This document shows positions 34,556-43,179 of a stretch of DNA of 64,000 bases, piece by piece. Every line of letters begins with the position of its first letter. Positions within the stretch are counted from its first letter, which is position 1. The position numbers and the translations under genes were made by a program. Origin of the DNA: Bacteroidota bacterium (GTDB lineage: Bacteria > Bacteroidota > Bacteroidia > Chitinophagales > Chitinophagaceae); contig JAFAEM010000009.1 of assembly GCA_023424015.1 (NCBI GenBank), positions 1 through 64,000 on the forward strand. Reading direction: 5' to 3'. The notes under the pieces are model-generated. The model worked only from the letters and a program-made list of their open reading frames with translations. It did no database searches and was not told the origin of the DNA.

Positions 34556-36442
34556 ATGCGCCTATTCACTGCCCTGCTGGTTTTAAGTTTTTCTTTTGTG
34601 AATATTCATGCACAGAATAAAGATTCTTTGTATGTACGTGAACATTATGAGAAAACTGAGGTAAGAATTCCGATGCGGGATGGGAAGAAATTGTTTACTG
34701 TTGTGTATACGCCTAAGGATAAATCAAGGTTGTGGCCCATCCTGCTCAACCGGACTTGTTATAATGCATCGAACTATACGGATTTTAAATTGCATGGTCA
34801 CCCCTCGAACTACCTGGTAGAGGACGGCTATATCCTGGTTTTCCAGGATGTAAGAGGCCGTTATATGAGCGAGGGTGAGTTTACGACCATGACCCCGAAT
34901 ATACCCGGCAACAATCCCAAAAATAAAAAGGATATCGATGAGAGTTCCGACACCTGGGATACCATCGACTGGCTTGTTAAAAATATAAAAGGCAATAATG
35001 GGAGAGTAGGAATGTTTGGAATTTCCTATCCCGGCTTCTATACGGCTGCCGCATTACCCGATGCACATCCTGCATTAAAAGCCTGCTCGCCACAAGCGCC
35101 AATTGCCGATTTCTTCTTTGATGATTTCCATCATATGGGTGCATACCTGCAGAGTTATACAGGAGCGTTTGCAGTGTTTGGCTACCAGAAAAAAGATACG
35201 ACCCGTGAAAATTGGTTTTTGCCAGAACTCATGCGGATGTTTTCCAAGCAGCCGAAAGATGGTTATGATTTTCATTTGAGCCTGGGCCCTTTAAAAAATA
35301 TTACCGAAAAATACCACTATGATAATTTTTTCTGGAACGAAGTTATAAACCATCCCAATTATGATACGTTCTGGCAAAAAAGAAATTTGTTACTTCACCT
35401 GAATAATATCAAGCCTGCTGTACTCACAGTAGGAGGTTGGTTCGATGCAGAAGACCTGTATGGCCCGCTCAATATTTATAAAACAATTGAGAAAACTTCA
35501 CCTGCAGCAAAGAACACAATTGTAATGGGTCCCTGGGGACATGGTGACTGGGCCAGTGAGAAAGGGAAAAGCACACACAACCATATATACTTTGGTGACA
35601 GTATCTCCACTTTTTTTATGCGGAACATCGAAAAACCATTTTTCTCCTATCATTTAAAAGGAGCAGGTAACGATGACCTTCCCGAAGCCTATATGTTCAA
35701 CACCGGAAAAAAGGAATGGGAAAAATTCGAAAAATGGCCCCCGGCAGAAATAACACCTGTAGAATTATATTTTGGCGAAAATGGGCGTTTATCCATCAAC
35801 AAGCCATTGAATAACGATGCGGTTTTCGAATATATCAGCGACCCCGCCAAGCCCGTGCCATACACCTCCCAGACCGAGGGGCTCACTTTTACGCCACGTG
35901 CTTATATGAGCGACGACCAGCGTGAAGCGGGTCGCAGGCCTGATGTGCTGAGTTTTGAAACAGAAGTACTGGCAGAAGAAGTGACGATCGCAGGTGAGAT
36001 CCTTGCAAAGCTGAAAGTAGCGATCTCGGGCACCGATGCCGATTTTATTGTAAAACTGATCGATGTATATCCGCCAGATCATCCAAATTATGACCACAAT
36101 CCAAAAAACATAGTGATGGGAGGATACCAGCAACTGGTAAGAGCTGAAGTTTTCCGCGGCAGGTTCCGTAACAGTTTCGAAAAACCTGAACCTTTTGTAC
36201 CCGGACAACCCACCGACGTAAATGTTCCTTTACAGGACGTGCTACATACTTTCAAAAAAGGACATAAGATCATGATACAGGTTCATAGCACATGGTTCCC
36301 CTATATTGATCGCAACCCACAGAAATATGTAGAGAATATCTACACAGCCGATGAAACGGATTTTATTAAATCATCCATCAAAGTATATGGCAGTTCCGTG
36401 ATCGGCGCCGGTGGCAGGCAGAATGGCAAAAGAGCTTTTTGA
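34556..36442 (+). CDS. CocE/NonD family hydrolase (X-Pro dipeptidyl-peptidase-like)
   Basis: From the ATG at 34556 the protein is 628 residues with a signal peptide (LFTALLVLSFSFVNIHAQ). The alpha/beta hydrolase domain has the nucleophile serine in MFGISYPGFY, an aspartate in GGWFDAEDLYG and a histidine in GPWGHGDW. The C-terminal 220 residues form the beta jelly-roll typical of PepX/CocE enzymes. Members act as glutaryl-7-ACA acylases, esterases or dipeptidyl peptidases; which one cannot be said. The signal peptide places it in the periplasm. An ATG at 34499 would displace the signal. Confidence 0.9.
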   Translation: MRLFTALLVLSFSFVNIHAQNKDSLYVREHYEKTEVRIPMRDGKKLFTVVYTPKDKSRLWPILLNRTCYNASNYTDFKLHGHPSNYLVEDGYILVFQDVRGRYMSEGEFTTMTPNIPGNNPKNKKDIDESSDTWDTIDWLVKNIKGNNGRVGMFGISYPGFYTAAALPDAHPALKACSPQAPIADFFFDDFHHMGAYLQSYTGAFAVFGYQKKDTTRENWFLPELMRMFSKQPKDGYDFHLSLGPLKNITEKYHYDNFFWNEVINHPNYDTFWQKRNLLLHLNNIKPAVLTVGGWFDAEDLYGPLNIYKTIEKTSPAAKNTIVMGPWGHGDWASEKGKSTHNHIYFGDSISTFFMRNIEKPFFSYHLKGAGNDDLPEAYMFNTGKKEWEKFEKWPPAEITPVELYFGENGRLSINKPLNNDAVFEYISDPAKPVPYTSQTEGLTFTPRAYMSDDQREAGRRPDVLSFETEVLAEEVTIAGEILAKLKVAISGTDADFIVKLIDVYPPDHPNYDHNPKNIVMGGYQQLVRAEVFRGRFRNSFEKPEPFVPGQPTDVNVPLQDVLHTFKKGHKIMIQVHSTWFPYIDRNPQKYVENIYTADETDFIKSSIKVYGSSVIGAGGRQNGKRAF

Positions 36443-36447
36443 TTTTT

Positions 36448-36480
36448 TAGCCACGAATCGCACGATTTACACGAATCAGA
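36448..36480. repeat. Dispersed CACGAAT-rich repeat, copy 2
   Basis: CCACGAATCGCACGATTTACACGAAT is built from repeats of CACGAAT/CACGAT. It belongs to the family listed at 22809-22841. It lies between the convergent CocE-like and RibD-like genes. Confidence 0.5.
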
Positions 36481-36512
36481 TATAATTGGAATTGTTGTCT
36501 GTTGCTTCTTTT

Positions 36513-37040
36513 TTAATTGCGATCAAATTTATAGGTCAGCATCAGCAAGCCACTGGGATAAGGTTGAGAACCAGCCAGGATAAGCTTTTTTCTGCCAGTG
36601 ATATTTTGAAAAAGGGGCTTGCCTTCTGCAAGGATAATGGGATGAACAGCCAGGATTATTTCGTCGACAAGATCAAGATTTAGAAATTGCGTCGTGAGAT
36701 CGGCTCCGCCATATAGCCAGATATCCTTTCCGGCAGATCTCTTTATATCCTGTACTTGTTTTTCGAGATCATTACCGCGCACAAGCTCGCGATTTCCATC
36801 GAGGCTCTTAAGAGTGTTTGAAAAAACATATTCCTTTAATTCGGGGAAACCCGGGGGTGATGATCCACCTAATTGCTGGGCAACCTCAAAACTCCTGCGG
36901 CCAATAAATATTGAGTCAATTCGCCGGAAAAAATCTGTCATTCCGTAATCATCATCGGTAAAGCACCAGTCAAACTCTCCATTGGGGCCTTCTATCTTTC
37001 CGTCCAGGCTGACAGCCAGCTGAAGTAATACCTTACGCAT
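36513..37040 (-). CDS. RibD C-terminal / dihydrofolate reductase-like protein
   Basis: From the ATG at 37040 the product is 175 residues. It opens KVLLQLAVSLDGKIEGPNGEFDW, the first strand of RibD-type reductases, and has DIWLYGGADLTTQFLNLDLVDEIILAVHPIILAEGKPLF, the nucleotide-binding core. Proteins like this (YyaP/YwjB type) are common stand-alone oxidoreductases of unknown substrate; a true dihydrofolate reductase is unlikely. The frame extends upstream to 37151 but without conserved residues. It overlaps no other gene after this choice. Confidence 0.8.
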   Translation of the reverse strand: MRKVLLQLAVSLDGKIEGPNGEFDWCFTDDDYGMTDFFRRIDSIFIGRRSFEVAQQLGGSSPPGFPELKEYVFSNTLKSLDGNRELVRGNDLEKQVQDIKRSAGKDIWLYGGADLTTQFLNLDLVDEIILAVHPIILAEGKPLFQNITGRKKLILAGSQPYPSGLLMLTYKFDRN

Positions 37041-37080
37041 GCAAAACAAAATTGAGTTTGCAGGTAAAGTTAAAGGTTTT

Positions 37081-37509
37081 TTAAGCGGCAATGGGAAGGT
37101 TGGGAAAACTAAAAGACATGAGGATCCTTTCTTCCTCCTGGCTGCCCACATAAAGGCAACCTCCCAATTTTTCTGCTATGTCTTTAATTTGTTGCAGTTG
37201 GCGGTTATCCGTTTGGGGCTTTGCACGACCAGCTTCACGCAGCTCCAGTACCAGTACATGCCCATATTTCTTTGCACTAAAACGGATACAGGTATTTTTT
37301 GTGTTTTGGATCGCGGAGGAAATCATGCCACTGATCACAGACGCTACCCATTCCTGATTGTGCTCAATATTGAGGTCACGGGGAATCTCGTTGATAAAAT
37401 AATTGTGGTTCCGATCCGCAGCGGGCAGGAAGCTGGTGCTAAGATGGTCAACCAGCGAGTGAAGCGCTTCTCTACAAACAGTATCAGTCGGTAAATCGTA
37501 CATCTTCAA
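37081..37509 (-). CDS. Stand-alone GHKL ATPase-like domain protein
   Basis: The 142-residue product resembles the ATP-binding domain of histidine kinases without a kinase part: RDLNIEHNQEWVASVISGMISSAIQNT corresponds to the N-box helix, and the end has IAEKLGGCLYVGSQEEERILMSFSFPN. The catalytic N-box asparagine and the GxG boxes look degenerate, so ATP hydrolysis is doubtful. It could bind a partner kinase or regulator. A full histidine kinase gene lies 189 bases upstream on the same strand. Confidence 0.6.
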   Translation of the reverse strand: MKMYDLPTDTVCREALHSLVDHLSTSFLPAADRNHNYFINEIPRDLNIEHNQEWVASVISGMISSAIQNTKNTCIRFSAKKYGHVLVLELREAGRAKPQTDNRQLQQIKDIAEKLGGCLYVGSQEEERILMSFSFPNLPIAA

Positions 37510-37698
37510 CAGGTTTGAGATTATAAAAAATGAATATTGGATTTTACCCCTGGGGCGAGGGATGATGGCTTGTTATGATTTACTGGTTGCAGGTTCAAAG
37601 TAACGACGAAGTTCGGCCCCGGAAAATAGAACCATCTATTATTGTCAGGTAGTTGTGGAAAGCGAAGGAATGTCGAATTTGTTCTACAGGACTGGTGG

Positions 37699-39465
37699 TT
37701 AATTCTCCTGATGGTCTGTTACAGTAATATGGACAACTGTGCCTTCACCAGGCGATGACTTGATCTCAAGTTGTCCACCTATCATGGCGGCTCTTTCTTT
37801 CATACCGAGCAAACCCAGGGTCTTTCGCTTCTGGTCACCATTATTTAGATCGAATCCCTGTCCATTGTCGCGTATGGATAAAGAGATCAAACCATTATTC
37901 GATTCCAGGCAGGTAGTCACTTTTGTAGCGTTGGCATGACGGGCTACATTAGTCAGTGTCTCCTGGTACATACGAAACAAACCTGTTGCAACCAGTGCGG
38001 ACGTGTGCACCTCCCTGGTATTCGATTTGAAATCAACATCAATTTGAAAGCGTTTTTGAAATTCACCACTATGCCATTCCAGTGCAGACACCAGTCCAAA
38101 GTCATCAAGTACGCTGGGTCTGAGCTCAGACGCCACTTTCCTTACAAAAATCACGGCATCATCGACCAGCTTCGACATTTCCGCCAGCTTTTCACGGGTA
38201 GGCTCTTCCGCGGATTCGCCCAACCTCTTTTGCAGCCATGAAATATCCATCTTAAATGCAGTTAATACCTGTCCCAGTTCATCATGCATCTCACGAGCGA
38301 TATGTATGCGTTCTTCTTCCCGGATATTTTGCAGGTGTGCAGTAAGATTTCTTAACTGTTCATTCATTTCCCCAGATTCCACAACTTTTTGTTCCAGTCC
38401 CTGTCTTGCCTCGCGTACCTGTTCAAGCATGGTGTTGAAAGCGCGGGCAAGCTTACCCACTTCGTCGCGCCGGCCCGCGCCTTCGGTAGGAATATAATTG
38501 CCGTGGGCAATGCCAGATGCCGCTTCTGTTAAGCGGTTAAGCGGACGAATTATATTTCGGCTCATGATCCAGGCGAGCAAAATACCGATGCCCAGCAGGA
38601 TAAGCCCGCCAATGATCATCCATTGCAGAAACCGATTGGCAGGGTCGAGTAAATTTTGCTGTGAAAATTCAAGGGACACCAGCCATGGCGTATTTTGAAT
38701 TCTATTATAAGCAGCAAAAAATTTTCCTCTTTCAGGATTACGATATTCAATCGGTTCATTGAATTGCATCGAATCCGGCATATGATAACCCACCGGCTTA
38801 ACCAGGTCGGTCCATAGCGATCCATCCCCGTTTCCAATATAGAGCGCGGCTTTTGTCCCCATCAGCTGCGACAGCTGTTCGATCGTTTGCGGTGTTGTAT
38901 AAAGCAGTCTCCACCTTACCAGTGAGCCGACGACACGCTGGTTCACCCACACAGGCTGTATCACGGGATAGTACATGGAATCGCTGAGAAGATAAATATT
39001 CCCAACCGAGGTGTCGGCCTTAAGCGAAAGTTGATCTGTTATCGAATCGAAGTTCACACGCTCATGTATCAAACGCCTGGATGAACGAAGTAACAGCTGA
39101 TCATCCGCATTAAAAAGATCTACTAACACCGACGTGCTGTCCTGGCTGATACCCTCCAGGATATGCATCGCCGAATCGCGATAATAATTGGTATCAGCGA
39201 GAAATCTTATGATGGAAGCATGATTAGCACGGATTCTTGTTGTATTCGAAAGAGTAGACATCGACTGGGAAAACATCGAACCAAGTTGGGATGTGAGAGA
39301 AACCAGCCTTTCCTTCCCGGTATGAATAGCTGCGTTTTTTACACCCTGGTATGATATCCAGCTGAAAAGAATCATCAGCGTAAGCAAAAGAATACAGATC
39401 AATAGAGGAAGCCGCTGTTGAAGTGAAAGACCATTTAATCGTAAATAACTATTTGATGTTTCCAC
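37699..39465 (-). CDS. NarX/DegS-type sensor histidine kinase with sensor and HAMP domains
   Basis: The 588-residue protein has a membrane helix at about 18-38, an extracytoplasmic sensor region of about 230 residues (Cache-like), a second helix near 280-300, a HAMP segment (NRLTEAASGIAHGN), a coiled coil, then HisKA_3 with HIAREMHDELGQVLTAFKMD (phosphorylated histidine near 390) and a HATPase with DNGQGFD and GLLGMKERAAMIGG. No NarL-type response regulator is next to it, so the partner is elsewhere. The downstream gene is the lone ATPase-like domain. Confidence 0.9.
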   Translation of the reverse strand: METSNSYLRLNGLSLQQRLPLLICILLLTLMILFSWISYQGVKNAAIHTGKERLVSLTSQLGSMFSQSMSTLSNTTRIRANHASIIRFLADTNYYRDSAMHILEGISQDSTSVLVDLFNADDQLLLRSSRRLIHERVNFDSITDQLSLKADTSVGNIYLLSDSMYYPVIQPVWVNQRVVGSLVRWRLLYTTPQTIEQLSQLMGTKAALYIGNGDGSLWTDLVKPVGYHMPDSMQFNEPIEYRNPERGKFFAAYNRIQNTPWLVSLEFSQQNLLDPANRFLQWMIIGGLILLGIGILLAWIMSRNIIRPLNRLTEAASGIAHGNYIPTEGAGRRDEVGKLARAFNTMLEQVREARQGLEQKVVESGEMNEQLRNLTAHLQNIREEERIHIAREMHDELGQVLTAFKMDISWLQKRLGESAEEPTREKLAEMSKLVDDAVIFVRKVASELRPSVLDDFGLVSALEWHSGEFQKRFQIDVDFKSNTREVHTSALVATGLFRMYQETLTNVARHANATKVTTCLESNNGLISLSIRDNGQGFDLNNGDQKRKTLGLLGMKERAAMIGGQLEIKSSPGEGTVVHITVTDHQEN

Positions 39466-39638
39466 AAGACTTTAATTATGTAACGCAAACAGGACAACGG
39501 ACTAACTGTGCTTTAAGATTTTCATAGTGTTATAAATGATATAGAAAGTAAATTACAAAAATTACGCTTTCACATACATTTAATCACAACAAAACTTGCG
39601 TTACATATTAAAATAGTGGAAAAACTAAGTGTAAACTA

Positions 39639-40124
39639 TTAGTTGCCCTGCTCTTCGATTGTCTTTTTCCTGCGTTGATACAACCCCATCAGTTCACCCT
39701 CGGCGAGTATATGACCCTGCATGGCATCCAATAAAGCTGTCTTATCAGCGCCAGCCACAAGATCAAGTTTGGTATCTAATGCAAAAACTTTGAAAAAATA
39801 TCGATGAACACCGGAAGGAGGGCAGGGGCCACCATATTCAGTTTTACCAAAATCATTAAGCCCTGGCACACCCGGGGTAGTTTGTTCTGCTATAGCTTCG
39901 TTGGGTGAAATATTCCACACCAGCCAATGATCAAAAACGCCACGTGGCGCGTCCGGATCTTCCATGATAAGGGCAAGGCTTTTAGTGCCTTCCGGTATCT
40001 TGTTTACTTCTATAGGCGGATTAATATTTTTCCCGTCGCAGGTATACTCAGGAGGAATATGTCCTTTATGGCTAAATACTGTGCTAAATACATGTAATGT
40101 CTGCGCTTCAGATCTCGTTGTCAT
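39639..40124 (-). CDS. YbhB/YbcL family (PEBP / Raf kinase inhibitor-like) protein
   Basis: The 161-residue protein shows the PEBP fold marks: IPPEYTCDGKNINPPI near the start, LALIMEDPDAPRGVFDHWLVWNI in the middle and GPCPPSGVHRYFFKVFALD. These surround the anion-binding pocket. Bacterial members are of unknown role, possibly binding phosphorylated ligands. It has no signal peptide and is a single gene. Confidence 0.9.
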   Translation of the reverse strand: MTTRSEAQTLHVFSTVFSHKGHIPPEYTCDGKNINPPIEVNKIPEGTKSLALIMEDPDAPRGVFDHWLVWNISPNEAIAEQTTPGVPGLNDFGKTEYGGPCPPSGVHRYFFKVFALDTKLDLVAGADKTALLDAMQGHILAEGELMGLYQRRKKTIEEQGN

Positions 40125-40228
40125 CGTAATTATTTATGAGTGATGGGCTCATAAAACGTGCCAGTTAGCCGATAGTTTATATGGCATTTGAGGTAGTAAT
40201 TGATTTTTTCCTGGTGGGAATTAATATT

Positions 40229-41179
40229 TTATATTATCAATCTGAACAAAACAGTGTCACCATTGTCATTGTCTGCAACCAGTACCAGTTCTTTCCGTCC
40301 CTTTTCTTCTGAAATTATACTTACAGATTCAATTTTATGACCCTTAAACCTGGCATCCACTTGCTCCAGGTCAATGATCCTGTCAGGATTGATCGCATCC
40401 AATCTTCGTTTTGATGAAATATCGTTGACGATCCACAAATAGCTTTTCCCGATCGAACCATCATCATAACTATTAAATGTATTCTCGGTTGAGGCCGTGA
40501 TCAGCAGCTGATCAGTTTTATATGAGTAATCCATGCCCGAAATACCGGTAAAAGAAGCTGTGTCGTTCTGTATACCCGCTTTTACAATTTTCAATGAAGC
40601 GATATCCTGTTTTTCCCAAAAACGGTTGGAAGTAAAAACCAGGTAATTTCTTGGGAAGCCCCGGCTGCCGCGATTAGCCAATACAATAAAAGCCGGGATC
40701 GCAGTGGATCCTTCAATATTTAATTCACCCAGGCCTTCTGCATTAAGCCGGTTATAAAATGTATCAAGCCGGTATTCCTTTTTTTCCCGAGTGGCGGGAT
40801 CATAAACCAAAAGTAAATTTCGGTAAGGCGCCAGGGAACCCGAGCCGGTTAATAATAGCAACCGCTTTTTATTCAAATAGATTTCCGCGACCGACTCGAT
40901 ATCAGGTTTTGTTTCTTTGGGAATTCTACCCTGCGATGAAAAAAGACTGATGGAGTCGGTTTTGCTGAAAGCCGAATCCATCCGTAAGAGCCAGGTTGCA
41001 TCATCACCCATGACATATAGCTTTTTCCCCAACCATGCAAGTCCCGACCCCGAAGGGTAGTCGTCAAGCTGCATCATCTCAAGTAACCTGGGGCCCTCAT
41101 CTTTCCTGCAGGAAGACATCAGCATTAGTGATATAAGACAGCTAAGGGAGAATTTTACAGGTTGGAGTTTTCCGTGCAT
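40229..41179 (-). CDS. DUF6929-like lipoprotein, beta-propeller-like
   Basis: From the ATG at 41179 the product is 316 residues with a lipoprotein signal ending LMSSC (cysteine at about 21). The rest has repeated strand-rich units and a DYPSGSGLAWLGKKLYVMGDDATWL start seen in a Bacteroidota family annotated as DUF6929 or SdiA-regulated-like. The number of repeats suggests a beta propeller. Function unknown. The frame extends to 41278 into the HD-protein gene; the chosen start avoids most of the overlap. Confidence 0.6.
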   Translation of the reverse strand: MHGKLQPVKFSLSCLISLMLMSSCRKDEGPRLLEMMQLDDYPSGSGLAWLGKKLYVMGDDATWLLRMDSAFSKTDSISLFSSQGRIPKETKPDIESVAEIYLNKKRLLLLTGSGSLAPYRNLLLVYDPATREKKEYRLDTFYNRLNAEGLGELNIEGSTAIPAFIVLANRGSRGFPRNYLVFTSNRFWEKQDIASLKIVKAGIQNDTASFTGISGMDYSYKTDQLLITASTENTFNSYDDGSIGKSYLWIVNDISSKRRLDAINPDRIIDLEQVDARFKGHKIESVSIISEEKGRKELVLVADNDNGDTVLFRLII

Positions 41180-41186
41180 GTAAGAT

Positions 41187-41759
41187 CTATTTCTTTTGGG
41201 TGTTGGTTTGCTTAAGTGCCGATAAATATACGTCAACTGTTTCTCCCGCTTTTCTTCGAAGTTGGGTATTACCTGCAACCATCACCCCGACGAGGGTCTT
41301 ATATTCATGAAGTGCGATCCTCGCAAAATCTGCTTCCGCATTGCTAATATCCTGGCTGTTATCGATGATATCAGCGTACTTGATGTTTTGAGCCTGCGCA
41401 CTGACCCCTGCCAGTCTTTCGAATTCCTTCGCTTTACGCTGTCGTCGATTAAGATCCGGGTATTGAGCTTTTGTGTATACATCGGTTAACTCCACCACCA
41501 ATTTAAGCGTCCGGATGCAATCTTCATCGTTCATAATTGTTTTCAGGAAATCATGTATTTGTTCCCTGGAAGTAGAAGTATCTTCGAGCACATCATGTAA
41601 GAGAGCTGCTGCCAGCACACATATATCATCGGTATGTTGGCGACAAATTTTCATTACCCGTACAGGATGTTTGATATAAGGTTCATCCGCGAACTTTCGC
41701 CGCTGGCTCCCATGTGCACGCGTAGCAAAATCGGTAATTTGTTGGAGCAGGGTTTCCAT
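41187..41759 (-). CDS. HD-domain hydrolase, MESH1/SpoT-hydrolase-like
   Basis: The 190-residue protein matches small alarmone-hydrolase-like HD proteins: ATRAHGSQRRKFADEPYIKHPVRVMKI then AAALLHDVLEDTSTS, giving the metal-binding H, HD and ED set. Stand-alone versions can hydrolyse (p)ppGpp (MESH1) or other nucleotides; no synthetase domain is present. It ends 8 bases before the DUF6929-like gene, so the two probably share a transcript. Nucleotide specificity is inferred. Confidence 0.85.
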   Translation of the reverse strand: METLLQQITDFATRAHGSQRRKFADEPYIKHPVRVMKICRQHTDDICVLAAALLHDVLEDTSTSREQIHDFLKTIMNDEDCIRTLKLVVELTDVYTKAQYPDLNRRQRKAKEFERLAGVSAQAQNIKYADIIDNSQDISNAEADFARIALHEYKTLVGVMVAGNTQLRRKAGETVDVYLSALKQTNTQKK

Positions 41760-41782
41760 ACCATCTCTGGAATTATGGCCAA

Positions 41783-41977
41783 CTAAATTTCGAGTCGTTC
41801 AAGCACGATCAGGGCTTCCATGACCTTATTCCAGGCAGTTTGCCAATCTTCCCGTGCCCGTACCACCCTTAGATGTTCATCTTCCTTCAATTCGCCTTTA
41901 CTTTTCAAATACTCCTCCAATTGATGTATGGTTTCCTTATTCAGGTCTTCCAGTTTTTGTTTATGATCCATACTCAT
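41783..41977 (-). CDS. Small helical protein, unknown
   Basis: From the ATG at 41977 the product has 64 residues, almost all predicted amphipathic helix (LEDLNKETIHQLEEYLKSKGE and REDWQTAWNKVMEALIVLERL). It has no signal or membrane segment and no family I know. It lies 24 bases upstream of the HD-hydrolase gene on the same strand, so it may be the first gene of that operon. Start could also be the next ATG at 41971. Confidence 0.5.
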   Translation of the reverse strand: MSMDHKQKLEDLNKETIHQLEEYLKSKGELKEDEHLRVVRAREDWQTAWNKVMEALIVLERLEI

Positions 41978-42052
41978 ATGTTTTACTTTGTAATACAAGT
42001 TTCAGACCGGAACGATGGATTTGTCCGCCGTAAAGCATGTGTTTTTATGATT

Positions 42053-42160
42053 TTAAAAGAATATCTGCCAGATAATAAATAAGCCGCCGAAAATGAGGAT
42101 CAAAAGTGCGATCCATTCAAGGTTGCGGGCGATGTAGGATTTCTTTTTTTCTTGACCCAT
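42053..42160 (-). CDS. 35-residue single-helix membrane protein
   Basis: This short frame encodes a basic start (MGQEKKKSYIARNLEW) followed by one hydrophobic helix (IALLILIFGGLFIIWQIFF) to the end. The clear charge-then-helix layout, with inside-positive orientation, suggests a genuine small membrane protein. It sits between the helical protein gene and the potassium channel gene, all on the minus strand. No family is recognised. Confidence 0.5.
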   Translation of the reverse strand: MGQEKKKSYIARNLEWIALLILIFGGLFIIWQIFF

Positions 42161-42235
42161 AAAAGAAGATTTAGCAAGTTTATTGTCCAATGATTGTTAT
42201 CCAAAGCCCTGCCAATTTCTCACTGTGGTATCTGC

Positions 42236-43057
42236 TTAAAGCCGGGTACCGCAACTCTTACAAAATTTGGCATCGGCGTCATGATCTTCCCGCCCGCAAT
42301 TTGGGCACGCTTCATGTTTTTCCTGTTTTTTGCGTAAGGCAAGTGTCATCTCGGTTGTTATGATACCCGTCGGTACGGCTATAATACCATAACCAGTCAA
42401 CATGATCACCCCTGCAACGAATTTTCCTAACACCGTCACCGGGCTCATATCTCCGTATCCCACGGTTGTGATGGTCACAACTGCCCAGTAAATGCTATCT
42501 GGTATGCTTTTGAAATCGCTGTTGAAATCTTTCTCAACCAGATACATTACCGAACCCAGGATAATTACCAGTGTAAATACCACCAGTAAAAAGATCGTAA
42601 TTTTTTTTAAACTGGCAGTAATAGCGCCTTTTAAAAATCTAATTTCTGAAAGGAAATGCGTTAGTTTGAATATCCTGAAGATCCGCAGCAAACGTAAAGC
42701 TCTTAAAACAAGCAGGGATTGTGCTCCGGCGAAGGCGATACTAAGAAAACTGGGTATGATGGCCAGCAGGTCTACAATACCCAGAAAACTCAGCATATAA
42801 ATTACAGGCCGGCGGATACTGATGAGCCGGAGTATATATTCGATAGTGAAAATGATAGTGAAGACCCACTCCAGGATATTTAAAAGCCGCCCATAATTTT
42901 GATTGTAATATTCGATACTGTCAAGCATCACAACCAGTATACTGGCTACGATGAGTACCAGTAGCGCTATATCAAAAGCTTTACCGGCGGGCGTGTTGGT
43001 TTCGTAGATGACATCATGCAGTCGTGCCTGCCAATCCCGTTTGTTGTTGGTAACCAT
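42236..43057 (-). CDS. Voltage-gated potassium channel with C-terminal zinc ribbon
   Basis: The 273-residue protein is a six-helix voltage-gated channel. The S4 helix has R/K every third residue (LRALRLLRIFRIFK, 118-131), the pore has the K+ filter TTVGYGD (197-203), and the S6 helix follows. After it, residues 251-269 form a CPNCG...FCKSCG zinc ribbon (C251, C254, C266, C269). This passes potassium across the inner membrane in response to voltage; the ribbon is likely cytosolic. An exact -7 element only 8 bases before the ATG suggests a very short leader. Confidence 0.88.
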   Translation of the reverse strand: MVTNNKRDWQARLHDVIYETNTPAGKAFDIALLVLIVASILVVMLDSIEYYNQNYGRLLNILEWVFTIIFTIEYILRLISIRRPVIYMLSFLGIVDLLAIIPSFLSIAFAGAQSLLVLRALRLLRIFRIFKLTHFLSEIRFLKGAITASLKKITIFLLVVFTLVIILGSVMYLVEKDFNSDFKSIPDSIYWAVVTITTVGYGDMSPVTVLGKFVAGVIMLTGYGIIAVPTGIITTEMTLALRKKQEKHEACPNCGREDHDADAKFCKSCGTRL

Positions 43058-43064
43058 TCTAATT

Positions 43065-43072
43065 CAAAGTTA
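43065..43072 (-). promoter_or_regulatory. Bacteroidota -7 promoter element for the K+ channel
   Basis: On the minus strand TAACTTTG matches TAnnTTTG exactly. It lies only 7 bases before the start codon at 43057, which would make the transcript nearly leaderless. Confidence 0.4.
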
Positions 43073-43179
43073 ACACTAATGAACATCCGACAAGGGGCCC
43101 CTGAACTTCTGCTGATATTTTCTACCGGGTAAAGCGCGTATTTGATTACATTTAATTGCGAAAATATCTGGCTGTGTAT

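Noticed and set aside
37041..37151. Longer start for the RibD-like protein
   Set aside because: The extra residues overlap the end of the next upstream gene and lack conserved residues; the family starts at KVLLQLAVSLDG.
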